From Thermoplasmata archaeon (GTDB lineage Archaea; Thermoplasmatota; E2; DHVEG-1), in NCBI GenBank assembly GCA_003942085.1, contig DQIQ01000011.1, positions 1 to 45,137 of the forward strand: DNA of 45,137 bases, given 5' to 3'. The notes below the pieces were generated by a model that was given only the letters and a program-made list of their open reading frames with translations, made no database searches and was not told the DNA's origin. The translations under genes were made by a program, and so were the position numbers. Shown here one piece after another: positions 25,613 to 34,078 of this stretch. Positions within the stretch are counted from its first letter, which is position 1, and every line of letters starts with the position of its first letter.

Positions 25613-25804
25613 TTATTCATCTGGATTGGAGTATTGTCTGCCGTGGTCTTTTTTTTGTTTTTGCGTTTTATGAACAAGCATTGCTTTAGGATCATCAAAT
25701 TCGTTGCCACAGTCTTTACACACATATTTTGGTGTCTTTCTTTTTCTAATGGAAATCTTAACACCATCGCATTTTGGGCACATTTCAAAAAAATCCTTAG
25801 CCAT
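25613..25804 (-). CDS. small zinc-ribbon protein
   Basis: 63 residues: EMCPKCDGVKISI, then YVCKDCGNEFDDP, a canonical two-knuckle zinc ribbon, followed by a basic tail (HKTQKQKKDHGRQ). It probably binds nucleic acid or protein. The ATG at 25804 lacks an SD; the same frame stays open upstream to about 25937 with protein-like sequence (ILKYIKIGDCILIRDENE) but no ATG, GTG or TTG, so the true start may be longer or non-standard. AT-rich. Confidence 0.55.
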   Translation of the reverse strand: MAKDFFEMCPKCDGVKISIRKRKTPKYVCKDCGNEFDDPKAMLVHKTQKQKKDHGRQYSNPDE

Positions 25805-26107
25805 CTGAGAAAATTTATTATGAGATCGTACAACACATTCATTTTCGTCTCTGATTAAGATACAATCACCAATCTTGATATATTTTAATATCCTTATAAA
25901 GAAATCCTTATGGGATGTTATCAGAAATAGTAACCCTAATCAAAAAACCAGGATTACTAAGATTATTTTTTTATATTAACGAAGATTATTTCTAAGATCG
26001 AACCCTTTCTAAATTATAGTAAGAATGTGAGGCGACAGTGACTCCTGCATCATTATCTGCCAATCATGTTTTATAAATTATCATGCACATTCTTCTAAGC
26101 AGAGGAT

Positions 26108-26369
26108 GTGGACTTGGATGCACAAAAATATACAGAGGATAAATGCTCCCTCTATACCGAAAGGGCCATGTCGTGAGAATTGTCAACAGCATGTTGGTAT
26201 TACTCAGATGGTTGCAGATGCTGTTGCGGACTATAATGCGATGTTGCCGTTGTTGGAGCATTTTGAAAGCAAGGATGTGAATGAACGGTTGATCAAAGAG
26301 GCAGAAGAGGAAGATGCTAAGGTGTTCTTGGATGGTATATTTGACATGATGGAACGAATGAATAGTTAG
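26108..26369 (+). pseudogene. small acidic protein gene, possibly frameshifted
   Basis: The 3' part (from about 26175) encodes ENCQQHVGITQMVADAVADYN and an acidic helical tail ending MMERMNS. The upstream residues in that frame, from an ATG at 26106, look unnatural (MWTWMHKN). The +2 frame from GTG 26108 reads DLDAQKYTEDKCSLYTERAMS and meets TGA at 26174, exactly where a one-base shift would join GAG-AAT-TGT. A TATA (TTTTATAAATTA, ~26070) fits either start. It could be an intact 87-residue gene (26106-26369), a one-base deletion, or +1 recoding at UCG-UGA-G. Confidence 0.4.
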
Positions 26370-26519
26370 AGCGATTTTTTCAGATGATGAGATGCAGGTA
26401 ATTGATGGTATTTGGTGATAGTGTTTTTCAAAGCAGAAAGTAGGTATTTTTCGAAAAAAAAAAGTGTAATAAGCACATTATTAAAGAAAGAATTGTTATA
26501 AATTTCCACGTAGTCGTCT

Positions 26520-26864
26520 ATGGTAGATATGATGATGGACTGGGACCAAATGATGAACTGGTGGGGATTTCCCTTTGTGGGATTCTGGATGGTCGGCCTG
26601 TGGCTTTTCTTTGTCATCATCGCATTTTTGATCTATAAAGATGCCAAGCAAAGAGGAATGAACGAGTTGCTATGGTTCATCTTGGTCATCTTACCATGGA
26701 TAGGGATCCTGTTTCTCATACTCTACCTGATTCTCCGCCAAGAAAAACAACCGGATATTTCCATTCAAAAGAACGCGCAGCATATCATTGGTGAGCGATA
26801 TGCCAAAGGGGAGATAACCAAAGAAGAATATAAACAAAAGAAAAAAGACCTTAAAAATCAATAA
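26520..26864 (+). CDS. two-helix membrane protein with SHOCT motif
   Basis: 114 residues. A Met/Trp-rich N-terminus, two membrane helices (GFWMVGLWLFFVIIAFLIY and LLWFILVILPWIGILFLILYLIL, about 20-40 and 50-72) and a C-terminal SHOCT motif (ERYAKGEITKEEYKQ). SHOCT tails are thought to mediate oligomerisation. Starts at 26520 or 26529 to 26535 cannot be separated. The SHOCT motif is shared with the PH protein at 10975-11466. Confidence 0.7.
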   Translation: MVDMMMDWDQMMNWWGFPFVGFWMVGLWLFFVIIAFLIYKDAKQRGMNELLWFILVILPWIGILFLILYLILRQEKQPDISIQKNAQHIIGERYAKGEITKEEYKQKKKDLKNQ

Positions 26865-26962
26865 TCAATCATCATCTTTTCTCATTTATTAGCACAAAAC
26901 ATGAGCTACCACTCATTAGGTATGTTTTTAAAGATGTTCAAGTTGTAAAATTGTAGTAATAG

Positions 26963-27499
26963 ATGAGATATATGGAAAATGATGAAAGCGAGCAGATTAC
27001 TAAAGATGAGCTAGAAATCCTTACAGAGCTTCAGAAAAACTCAAACGAAAGTGTTGATGCCATCGCAAAACACTGTGGTTTCTCAAGACAAAAAGTGTGG
27101 AGGAGTATTAAGCGATTAGAAGAAAATCATTTGATCTGGGGATATACCGCTGTTGTTGATGACGAGATGAAAGGGCTCAAGCACTTCACGCTTTTAATTA
27201 AACGATCCTATAGGCCGCTGGAAGAAAAAACAGCAGATGTTATTATAAAGCGAAAACTAGACGACTTAGCGTCAGAAATGGGAATCACCATTGAAAACAG
27301 TTACTACGTTCACGGCAAGTATGATTGGATTATTACCTTTCCCGCCCAGGATATCAGATATGCGAAAAAGTTCTCTGAGGTCATCCTCAATCTGCATCCC
27401 GGCATAATCAAGGAGATTGAACTCATGCAGACACTCTATTTTGTGAAGAAATACCAAGCATTGAATCCCAATGCAAAGAAGTTAAAAGAAATTATATAA
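26963..27499 (+). CDS. Lrp/AsnC-family transcription regulator
   Basis: 178 residues. The N-terminal winged HTH (LEILTELQKNSNESVDAIA, then SRQKVWRSIKRLEENHLIWG) covers about 13-65. The C-terminal domain (YTAVVDDEMKGLKHFTLLI onward) has an atypical RAM-like ferredoxin fold with VHGKYDWIITF, comparable to the conserved GxxDxxL segment of Lrp sensors. The length is normal for a single-unit regulator. TATGTTTTTAAAG (26922-26934) is its probable promoter; start 26963 or 26972. Confidence 0.8.
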   Translation: MRYMENDESEQITKDELEILTELQKNSNESVDAIAKHCGFSRQKVWRSIKRLEENHLIWGYTAVVDDEMKGLKHFTLLIKRSYRPLEEKTADVIIKRKLDDLASEMGITIENSYYVHGKYDWIITFPAQDIRYAKKFSEVILNLHPGIIKEIELMQTLYFVKKYQALNPNAKKLKEII

Positions 27500-27534
27500 A
27501 CAATGTTTGGACTGAAAATAAAACTGACAATGAA

Positions 27535-27624
27535 TTATGTGTTCGGTTTCGATGATTTACAATGGATGCACTCTGTAAAATAATCTAGATTTCCATATTT
27601 ACATGCTGGACAGATCCATGCCAT
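27535..27624 (-). CDS. 29-residue RanBP2-type zinc finger mini-protein
   Basis: MAWICPACKYGNLDYF, then TECIHCKSSKPNT, matches the RanBP2 zinc-finger consensus exactly: W-x-C-x2-C-x3-N-x6-C-x2-C. The ATG at 27624 has SD GGAGGT (minus strand, 27631-27636) six bases upstream. The frame is open to 27756, but the added 44 residues look unnatural and their start overlaps the promoter-like box of RNA element B, so I prefer the short form. RanBP2 fingers bind single-stranded RNA or ubiquitin in eukaryotes; the role here is unknown. Confidence 0.6.
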   Translation of the reverse strand: MAWICPACKYGNLDYFTECIHCKSSKPNT

Positions 27625-27785
27625 GAGGTAACCTCCGAACCACCAATCAGACATCCAACAAACGGGATGAATGTTGCACATAATCTCTTTAGTCCCCTGT
27701 AGCACACAATAAACTGTATCATTTTTCTCACATATTAGGGTTTTGGAGGATAACATTTATCTACTAGTTATACATATAATATTAT

Positions 27786-27864
27786 GGGGGTCTGGACTTT
27801 CCGAAAAAGAAAGCTTTTACATTTCAAACCTTTCCTCCCAGAATTTTGAATACACCGGACCCCC
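27786..27864 (+). ncRNA. candidate small structured RNA, copy B
   Basis: The 79-base element begins GGGGGTCTGG and ends CCGGACCCCC, forming a ten-pair closing stem with one G-T wobble. An inner hairpin CTTTC-CGAAAAA-GAAAG (27797-27813) follows. The box CCTTTCCTCCCAGA (27829-27842) is held in the loop of a second stem, TTCAAA/TTTGAA (27823-27828 with 27845-27850). TTTATCTAC lies 21 bases before the first G. The next gene has its own TATA (TATGTTTTTAAG, ~27895-27906), so the element is probably transcribed separately. Confidence 0.55.
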
Positions 27865-27936
27865 CTTTCCTTCTTCAAAATAGTCTTTCAGAGGTATGTT
27901 TTTAAGAAAGAAAGTACTACGGGGTCTATCATAGAA

Positions 27937-28338
27937 ATGACGACGAGTCCCATAAAAAAATCTTTACACGAACGGATTATTGAAATTACCTTACTGCAAA
28001 TCATCGGGATAATTATTATCGGAATCAGTGACCTGGTCTTCAATTGGGTAGCATTTTGGTTAACATGGACATCAACCACCATACTGACGTTAATAATTTG
28101 GCAACTTTTGGCAAAATCGATTCTGAAGAACAGAGAGAAAGTCCCAGGAAGAGCGTTTGAATTTTTGTTTTTCCTGTTTTTGTTTTTATCCTCATATGCT
28201 ATAACGTTCATCGCCTCGTTTGTAAACGAGCCTTCTAAGATCATCGACTCCGTTTTTATGTATATTTTATTTATCCCCTCCTTTGTCAGTTCGGTCTATT
28301 GCGGATGGCTGTATTACATCAAAGGCGTATACAACTAA
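27937..28338 (+). CDS. four-helix membrane protein of unknown function
   Basis: 133 residues with four hydrophobic helices (about 19-36, 40-58, 75-97 and 105-127) and short loops. The N-terminus is basic and cytosolic (SPIKKSLHERI). No family is recognised. The TATA at ~27895-27906 places transcription start close to the ATG. RNA element B lies just upstream in the same orientation. Confidence 0.65.
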   Translation: MTTSPIKKSLHERIIEITLLQIIGIIIIGISDLVFNWVAFWLTWTSTTILTLIIWQLLAKSILKNREKVPGRAFEFLFFLFLFLSSYAITFIASFVNEPSKIIDSVFMYILFIPSFVSSVYCGWLYYIKGVYN

Positions 28339-28546
28339 AGGTTATGAATCATCGGTAAAAGGCATATTTTTCAGAGAGAGATATTTATTAGAGATGCGAT
28401 TCGTATAAAAAAAGGACCCCACCGTCGAGATGAAGCAGTCTTGTCATCCTTTATTCCCATTGTTGACGTTAAATATCGATGATAATATTTAAATATAACT
28501 TTTTTGTTGTTAATATGAAGGAAAATATTTTTTGAAGGGAAGGAAA

Positions 28547-30484
28547 ATGATAAAGAAATTAGCAGGATTGTTTGTATGTTTGATACTAATAATTGGTATT
28601 TTTCCTCTGACTGCAAATATCGGATACTCCCATATCGAACACCATACTTCTTCATACGATTTCAAAATAGTCGATGCAAGAGAACAAAATTATCTGAAAC
28701 TCCACCATAACGTCCTGATATTCGGTTGTTCAGGCGATGTCGATAAATTAGATCCTGCTGATGTTACAGATCAGGAGTCTACCGCGAGAACCGATAGTAT
28801 CTTTGAAGGATTGGTCGAATATAAATCAGGGACTACTGAGATACAGCCGTGTCTGGCGACGTCATGGAACTTTTCAACAGATGGAAAAAATATTACCTTT
28901 ACCCTGAGACATGATGTAGAATTCCATGATGGAACTGATTTTAACGCCGATGCTGTCGTCTTTTCATTTGAAAGACAATACAACACCAGCCATCCCTATC
29001 ATCAATATGGCGAGTGGGCGTATTGGGGATACATGTTCAGTGATATTACGAAAGTCAAAAAAATCGATACCTACACCGTTACCATAATGTTACAGAAACC
29101 AAACGCAGCGATTATGACAAGTCTTGCCATGTTTACAGTTTCTATTGTCAGTCCAACGAACGCAGCAAAATGGGGAGCAGACGCGTTCAAACACCCCTGC
29201 GGTACCGGTCCATTCAAGTTTGTTGAATGGGTAAAGGATGACCATATCACCCTAGAAGCAAATAAAGAGTATTGGCGGGGAAGACCAAAAATAGATACTG
29301 TGATCTTTAGAGTAATGAAGGATCCCTATCCACGATTACTTGCGTTACAGGCCAATGAGATTCAAGGGATGGAATTTCCAGATCCAGCATATTTTGATGT
29401 GATAAAAGCAGATAGTAATTTAACATTGCTCGCAGAACCAGGACTGAATATCGGTTATCTAGCAATGAATAATGGGTATGGGTATAACGATACAAACCAT
29501 AATGGTGTTCGTGACCCCGATGAACCATGGGTACAAACCCCGGGCTACTTCGCTCCGTTTACGAACAGAACAGTGAGACAGGCGATTAATTATGCTATCA
29601 ATAAAACCGCGATCGTCCAGAACTTCTACAAGGGAACCGCAATCGTTGCAAAGAACGGGATGCCACCGTTTATGCTAGGCTATAACGACAATATTACTGA
29701 CTATTCCTATGATCCTGAGAAAGCTAAAGAGCTCCTCACCGAAGCAGGATATCCAAACGGATTTAACACCACCCTGTGGGTCATGCCGGTGAGCCGGCCG
29801 TATATGTTCGATCCGACAAGGATCGGGGAAGCTATTCAAAGTTATCTAGCAGCAGTCAATGTCACTGTACAAATATTTATGATCGATTGGGCGACCTATC
29901 TGGCAAAGATCCAGGCAGGGGAACACCCCATGTGCCTGCTTGGATGGACCGGAGATAATGGGGACCCTGATAACTTCATGAACGTGCTGTACGGCGCGAA
30001 TCAATGCACACTGGGAACCGCAGGAAATGTAGCATTTTACAACAACACCCAAGTACAGAATTTATTCACCGCCGCACTAGAAACGTATAATGACACCGAG
30101 AGAGCAGAGCTCTACAAGGATGCACAAGAAATCATCCACGAGGATGCACCGTTTGTCTATCTGGCTCATGCGAACCAACATATGGTATTCCGATCCAACG
30201 TCAAAGGCTACGTAATGAATCCTGCAGGAAGGATGTTTTTCTACCCGGTGGACATCGAAAACATACCAAGTGAGCTCAAAGCTGCATTTATTTTTGGAAA
30301 AATCACGAATCGATCAACTATGGATGATGCTATTACATTTCAAGCAGTAAAAACCCAAGTGATCATGTTTTTCCCGTTCAGTTATACCGTCTATACATCT
30401 GATGAACGACTCACCATCTCCAAAGAACATATCGGATTGGTAGGTGATCGGTACATCTTTGCACTATGTAAGATTAAAATCTAA
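28547..30484 (+). CDS. extracellular solute-binding protein, family 5 (peptide/oligopeptide), with extra C-terminal module
   Basis: 645 residues. Signal peptide to about 25, then a full SBP_bac_5 domain: DPADVTDQESTARTDSIFEGL, LATSWNFSTDGKNITFTLR, FHDGTDFNADAVVFSFER and VRQAINYAINKTAIVQNFY are diagnostic. It should capture peptides for an ABC importer, but no permease or ATPase genes lie nearby. There is no lipobox Cys. After the domain closes (~565), an additional ~75-residue segment follows (AAFIFGKITNRSTMDDAI to SKEHIGLVGDRYIFALCK), not part of the usual family and possibly an anchoring module. ATG 28547 follows GGAAGG; a TTG at 28532 is less likely. Confidence 0.9.
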   Translation: MIKKLAGLFVCLILIIGIFPLTANIGYSHIEHHTSSYDFKIVDAREQNYLKLHHNVLIFGCSGDVDKLDPADVTDQESTARTDSIFEGLVEYKSGTTEIQPCLATSWNFSTDGKNITFTLRHDVEFHDGTDFNADAVVFSFERQYNTSHPYHQYGEWAYWGYMFSDITKVKKIDTYTVTIMLQKPNAAIMTSLAMFTVSIVSPTNAAKWGADAFKHPCGTGPFKFVEWVKDDHITLEANKEYWRGRPKIDTVIFRVMKDPYPRLLALQANEIQGMEFPDPAYFDVIKADSNLTLLAEPGLNIGYLAMNNGYGYNDTNHNGVRDPDEPWVQTPGYFAPFTNRTVRQAINYAINKTAIVQNFYKGTAIVAKNGMPPFMLGYNDNITDYSYDPEKAKELLTEAGYPNGFNTTLWVMPVSRPYMFDPTRIGEAIQSYLAAVNVTVQIFMIDWATYLAKIQAGEHPMCLLGWTGDNGDPDNFMNVLYGANQCTLGTAGNVAFYNNTQVQNLFTAALETYNDTERAELYKDAQEIIHEDAPFVYLAHANQHMVFRSNVKGYVMNPAGRMFFYPVDIENIPSELKAAFIFGKITNRSTMDDAITFQAVKTQVIMFFPFSYTVYTSDERLTISKEHIGLVGDRYIFALCKIKI

Positions 30485-30558
30485 AAAAGAGAAATCAGGA
30501 CCAAGAATGCTTTTAAGGATAAGAATGATTTCCAAATACAATGGTAGGGAGGATTTTC

Positions 30559-30804
30559 ATGACACCATTAAAAATCAAAGTAGCAGGCTATTATGAATTG
30601 AAAATCAGTCCTGACCTTACTATAGCGTTTGCGGTCATGTACGGTTTTAAGGACGGGAAAAACAAGGATGTCTACGCATTAATGATGTACACGCCTGAGA
30701 AAGTCTTTGAGTTTCCCATTCATGAGCAACTGTTCAAACAATGGGTTGATGACGGGAGAGTGCGCGAAATAACCAGCGATGAAGCGTTCGCGTACATCTT
30801 ATAA
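30559..30804 (+). CDS. small conserved-looking protein of unknown function
   Basis: 81 residues with mixed strands and helices (KIKVAGYYELKISPDLTIA; DVYALMMYTPEKVFEF; WVDDGRVREITSDEAF). Cytosolic, no family recognised. ATG 30559 is preferred because GGGAGG (30546-30551) lies seven bases upstream; an in-frame ATG at 30541 could serve a leaderless transcript from the TATA-like CTTTTAAGG near 30510. Confidence 0.6.
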   Translation: MTPLKIKVAGYYELKISPDLTIAFAVMYGFKDGKNKDVYALMMYTPEKVFEFPIHEQLFKQWVDDGRVREITSDEAFAYIL

Positions 30805-30889
30805 AAAAATACCGCTTACGTAAAAGTAAACACCTCAACCTCAGATGTTTCAACAATTTTTTTATACTGGTATTTTCTATTAATAATAT

Positions 30890-31003
30890 ATGGAGATGGT
30901 TCCCCTTCCCGAGGTCGAAGAAACATTACAAGCCTGGAAAAAGAAAAAACAAAAACCAAAAAAGAAAGAAACCGACGATGAAGAAGACCTGGAGAAGAAA
31001 TAA
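30890..31003 (+). CDS. 37-residue highly charged small protein
   Basis: A short frame starts MEMVPLPEVEETLQAW and continues as a Lys-rich then Asp/Glu-rich tail. A TATA-like TTTTTTATACTGG (30857-30869) lies 25 bases upstream, so the ATG is well placed for a leaderless mRNA. The tail is low complexity and disordered. Function unknown. It was recognised from promoter spacing rather than homology. Confidence 0.45.
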   Translation: MEMVPLPEVEETLQAWKKKKQKPKKKETDDEEDLEKK

Positions 31004-31050
31004 CCGCATTTTTGCTTTTTACGCATCTATTTCTTCCGTAATGGGCATTA

Positions 31051-31620
31051 CTATCCGTCCTCTTCTTTTTCCTTTATCGTAATCCGATGTTTCTCGACAA
31101 ATTGCTTCGCATCACCTAACCAGAACTTTGCCGACGACTTCCGCTCGATCAATCCTGCGGTCGCAATCCGGGCAAAATCCTTATCATAGGTGATGATCCC
31201 CCGAACCTCCGGATGCTCACAGGCAGCCTGAACCAATGACAGATCCGCGATAGACGGTTGTTTTAAAAAATTCGTTTTGATCTCTGTCAGGTCACCAGAG
31301 ATCAGTCCAATATTGAAAATCAACAAACCCTCAGGAAGCTGCTGTGCAACCACGGATCCTACCTCATCGATGATCTGCCGGGTCGTCGCAACATACAAAG
31401 AAGATGCATGCATCCCAAGGATGGCCTGGCAATATTTCCGACGCGCACTCCTGCTCTCAAAAGCATAAATCAAAATGTTCGCATCGACCAGAAACACGTC
31501 ATAGGCGATTTTCTCATGAAGGAAATGCTGATAATTCAAAGTCTTCCCGCACGCACAAGCATTTTTTCGTCTCCGATTAATATGGATTCTCCGTTTGCAG
31601 TGCGGGCAGGTTATTTTCAT
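31051..31620 (-). CDS. PIN-domain nuclease with N-terminal zinc ribbon
   Basis: 189 residues. The N-terminus is a zinc ribbon (ITCPHCKRRIHINRRRKNACACGK), followed by a PIN domain: DVFLVDANILIYAFE (first Asp), IIDEVGS (Glu), SIADLSLVQAA (Asp) and GIITYDKDFARIA (Asp). Metal-dependent RNA cleavage is expected. In Nob1-like ribosome-processing nucleases the ribbon follows the PIN domain; here the order is reversed. No antitoxin gene is adjacent, arguing against a VapC toxin. It is monocistronic. Confidence 0.8.
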   Translation of the reverse strand: MKITCPHCKRRIHINRRRKNACACGKTLNYQHFLHEKIAYDVFLVDANILIYAFESRSARRKYCQAILGMHASSLYVATTRQIIDEVGSVVAQQLPEGLLIFNIGLISGDLTEIKTNFLKQPSIADLSLVQAACEHPEVRGIITYDKDFARIATAGLIERKSSAKFWLGDAKQFVEKHRITIKEKEEDG

Positions 31621-31827
31621 AGCACAATAAGGTAATCAACAACACTTTTATTTACTAATCCCTTCAAAATCATCGTTTCAGTGTAATAACCGGTGCAGAA
31701 ATATAACAGAACATACGTCTTTGCAGATCACGGCAAGACTATCGGTTATCGATTGTTTGAATTTCATAGCTTGCCAAACCCTATTATGAGTACGACGATA
31801 AACGGATTTTACGTTTATCTACAGTGT

Positions 31828-32349
31828 TCAGAGCCGGAGATCATATCGCTCTTCGACTACTGTTTTTCCCCAAATCTCATGTGTGATATCCTCGGTTTTA
31901 CTAAAACCCGCTTCTCTGTAGAGATGATGAGCGGTGGCTAATTCATTTGTCGTCCAAAGAGATATGGTTTTATATTTGTGTTTTTTGCAGAACAATACAA
32001 CCTCCGTAAGAAGCTGTTTTCCGATGCCACGACCACGAAAATCAGGATGAACGAAGAACCAGCGCAACTGAGCCTCTTGGACCGACAGACAAACAATGGC
32101 GACGAAACCGACGATCTGACCACGCATCTCAACGACCCAGAGTCTCTCTTTTTCCGGGTTGAACGAAACAACGAACTCCGCAAGGCCTTTTGCGACATAC
32201 GCCTCAAAGGTTTGATCATACCCATATTCCTTTGAATAAACGGTCCCATGAAGATACGCAAGATACCCGATGTCACCAGACTGCAAACAATTTCGAATTG
32301 TCCAGCTGTTCGACACATCGTTTTTATTTTTCTTAGATTTTCTTTCCAT
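31828..32349 (-). CDS. GNAT-family N-acetyltransferase
   Basis: 173 residues from the ATG at 32349 (an ATG at 32358 is also in frame). The acetyl-CoA site is HPDFRGRGIGKQLLTEVV. VEMRGQIVGFVAIVCL and AQLRWFFVHP are the preceding strands, and HHLYREAGFSKTEDI closes the fold. The substrate is unknown; similarity to MarR-associated acetyltransferases is possible. Its start overlaps the 3' end of the upstream acetyltransferase gene, so the pair is co-transcribed. Confidence 0.8.
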   Translation of the reverse strand: MERKSKKNKNDVSNSWTIRNCLQSGDIGYLAYLHGTVYSKEYGYDQTFEAYVAKGLAEFVVSFNPEKERLWVVEMRGQIVGFVAIVCLSVQEAQLRWFFVHPDFRGRGIGKQLLTEVVLFCKKHKYKTISLWTTNELATAHHLYREAGFSKTEDITHEIWGKTVVEERYDLRL

Positions 32350-32836
32350 AGTACACATGACCGATGAGATTTCCGTTTAACTCGGCCGCCTCTGGTATTA
32401 ACCCCCATATCTTAAAACCATTTTTCTCAAGCAATCTGATGCTGGCAATATTTTTATCAAGCAAGATGGCACATATTGTTCTATATCCCAAATCATTTGC
32501 TTTACTCAGCATATGGCGCAATAATTCGTTTCCGATGCCCTTCCTTTTAAAATCGTCGTGGATATAATAATCGACCTCTACTGTTTTTTTAAAAGCATCA
32601 CGGCCTATCCTGTACGGACTAATGCTGATCCATCCAACGACCTTTCCGTCTTCTTCAGCAACGAAGAGCGGATATCTCTCTTTCGCATGACCCAAGAACC
32701 ATTCTTTCCGTCCCTCAACAGAAAATTCGTGGACAAACCCCGTCGATGCTTTCGAGCGAATCGCCTGATTATGGATATCGACGATTTCCTGGAGATCCTT
32801 TTCAAGTGCGTATCGAATAGATATGCTCATAGTCAT
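32333..32836 (-). CDS. GNAT-family acetyltransferase, phosphinothricin-acetyltransferase-like
   Basis: 167 residues from ATG 32836; 32830 is an alternative and ATG 32866 lies inside the TATA region (TCTTTAAAAAA). Motifs are ISIRYALEKDLQEIVDIHNQA, WFLGHAKERYPLFVAEEDG, VVGWISISPYR, DYYIHDDFKRKGIGNELL (acetyl-CoA loop) and IRLLEKNGFKIWG. This layout matches the Pat/bar and L-methionine sulfoximine acetyltransferase group. It overlaps the following GNAT gene by 17 bases. Probable role: detoxification or amino-acid derivative acetylation. Confidence 0.8.
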   Translation of the reverse strand: MTMSISIRYALEKDLQEIVDIHNQAIRSKASTGFVHEFSVEGRKEWFLGHAKERYPLFVAEEDGKVVGWISISPYRIGRDAFKKTVEVDYYIHDDFKRKGIGNELLRHMLSKANDLGYRTICAILLDKNIASIRLLEKNGFKIWGLIPEAAELNGNLIGHVYYGKKI

Positions 32837-33049
32837 TAACCATTTTAGATTATTTTTTCCAACCATTTTTTTTTAAAGATGTATCTGAGGAGGCAGCTTT
32901 TCCAACAAGGTCCAAGAGCGCCACAATATATTTTCATAATACCTTGATTTATTTAAACCCTTTTTTTCTTACCCCTACCACTGATGACCATCTTAATAAA
33001 AGGATTGCATACTTCGTCTTAAGATAGATCTAGCCTAAAAATAAACCTT

Positions 33050-34078
33050 CTATTGAAAGAGCGAAAATTTCGTGCGGTCCATAATACCTTTCGAATCTAT
33101 CAGTTCATCAACCGCTCCCTGTATTTTTACCTCCCCTAGTATCTGAACATTGTATCTCCAATACTGTTTTGTAAGAAATTGTATGTGTTGGTAATTTATC
33201 GAAGTCATCATCGCAGAATAATCTATGGTGTCATTGTGGATCTTCAGCTCAAACACCGAAGGGATTCTCTGAAATAACCCGGGTTCGTATTCAAGGACGG
33301 TTAAGGTAAAATCATCTTCTTCGATTTTCATATACTCGTCGTTGCCGATGTTCAGAACAGCAAGCACCCTTTTTTCACTGAGCCTTGGATAGATCTCAGT
33401 CCAGACAAGACTAGTGTTGTTGCTCAGAATCCGTCCCCAGTAATCTCCCTTGTTTTCTGATGCAAACGTGATCGGCATGTCCCATTTATGCTCATGATAA
33501 CCTTCGCCTTCGACGAAGAAAACTTGGTTATTATAAAAAATCATGCCCGACACAACAGCCTTTGGCATGATGATCGCCCAAGAATCTGTTTTCCAACCTC
33601 GCGCCGTACCGTTAAAGTGCAACGAAACAGCAGCTTCACCAAACGATAAGTCCACATGATAATCAGCAATACCGGTTTGCGCGTTGATGGTCCCATTGAT
33701 GTAGGGTGTATTCCTAAAATAGATGAGTGGTTTTTCCTCTGAACCAGCAAAGGTTCCAAATGAGCAGACCTCCCTTCGATGATAGACATTTTTTCCATGA
33801 TCGTAGATATTTATGGCAGGGAGAACCAACCCTCGGGACTGAATCGAGAGTATCATTAAACCAATATGGACGCTTATATTGTTATTCAAATTCGCATCAA
33901 AATACCACCATTCAACCCCTAGCTTCTGGGCTTTATGATACCCTCCATCCTGCATGATGATATCTTCTATGATAAACTCATCAGGTAAATCCAAATGTTT
34001 TTGGGGCGTTTGGCATGGTACGGTCGACGACAAGGCCACCAGAAGAATGATCATGACAACAATGCATCGTATGTTCAT
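33050..34078 (-). CDS. secreted CrtC/AttH-lipocalin-like protein
   Basis: 342 residues with signal peptide (about 1-22). KLGVEWWYFDANLNN (about 50-64) and FVEGEGYHEHKWDMP (about 198-212) are the two diagnostic motifs of the CrtC/AttH fold, a double lipocalin-like barrel. Bacterial relatives include carotenoid hydratases and secreted proteins of unknown role. The ATG overlaps the stop of the upstream beta-propeller gene (ATGA), so both are translated together. Several NxT/NxS sequons occur. The ligand is unknown; a lipid or pigment is a guess. Confidence 0.7.
   Translation of the reverse strand: MNIRCIVVMIILLVALSSTVPCQTPQKHLDLPDEFIIEDIIMQDGGYHKAQKLGVEWWYFDANLNNNISVHIGLMILSIQSRGLVLPAINIYDHGKNVYHRREVCSFGTFAGSEEKPLIYFRNTPYINGTINAQTGIADYHVDLSFGEAAVSLHFNGTARGWKTDSWAIIMPKAVVSGMIFYNNQVFFVEGEGYHEHKWDMPITFASENKGDYWGRILSNNTSLVWTEIYPRLSEKRVLAVLNIGNDEYMKIEEDDFTLTVLEYEPGLFQRIPSVFELKIHNDTIDYSAMMTSINYQHIQFLTKQYWRYNVQILGEVKIQGAVDELIDSKGIMDRTKFSLFQ

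Noticed and set aside
22570-30520. recurrent TATGTTTTTAA(A/G) motif as a mobile repeat
   Set aside because: Its position before several gene starts marks it as a TATA-type promoter core rather than a dispersed repeat.
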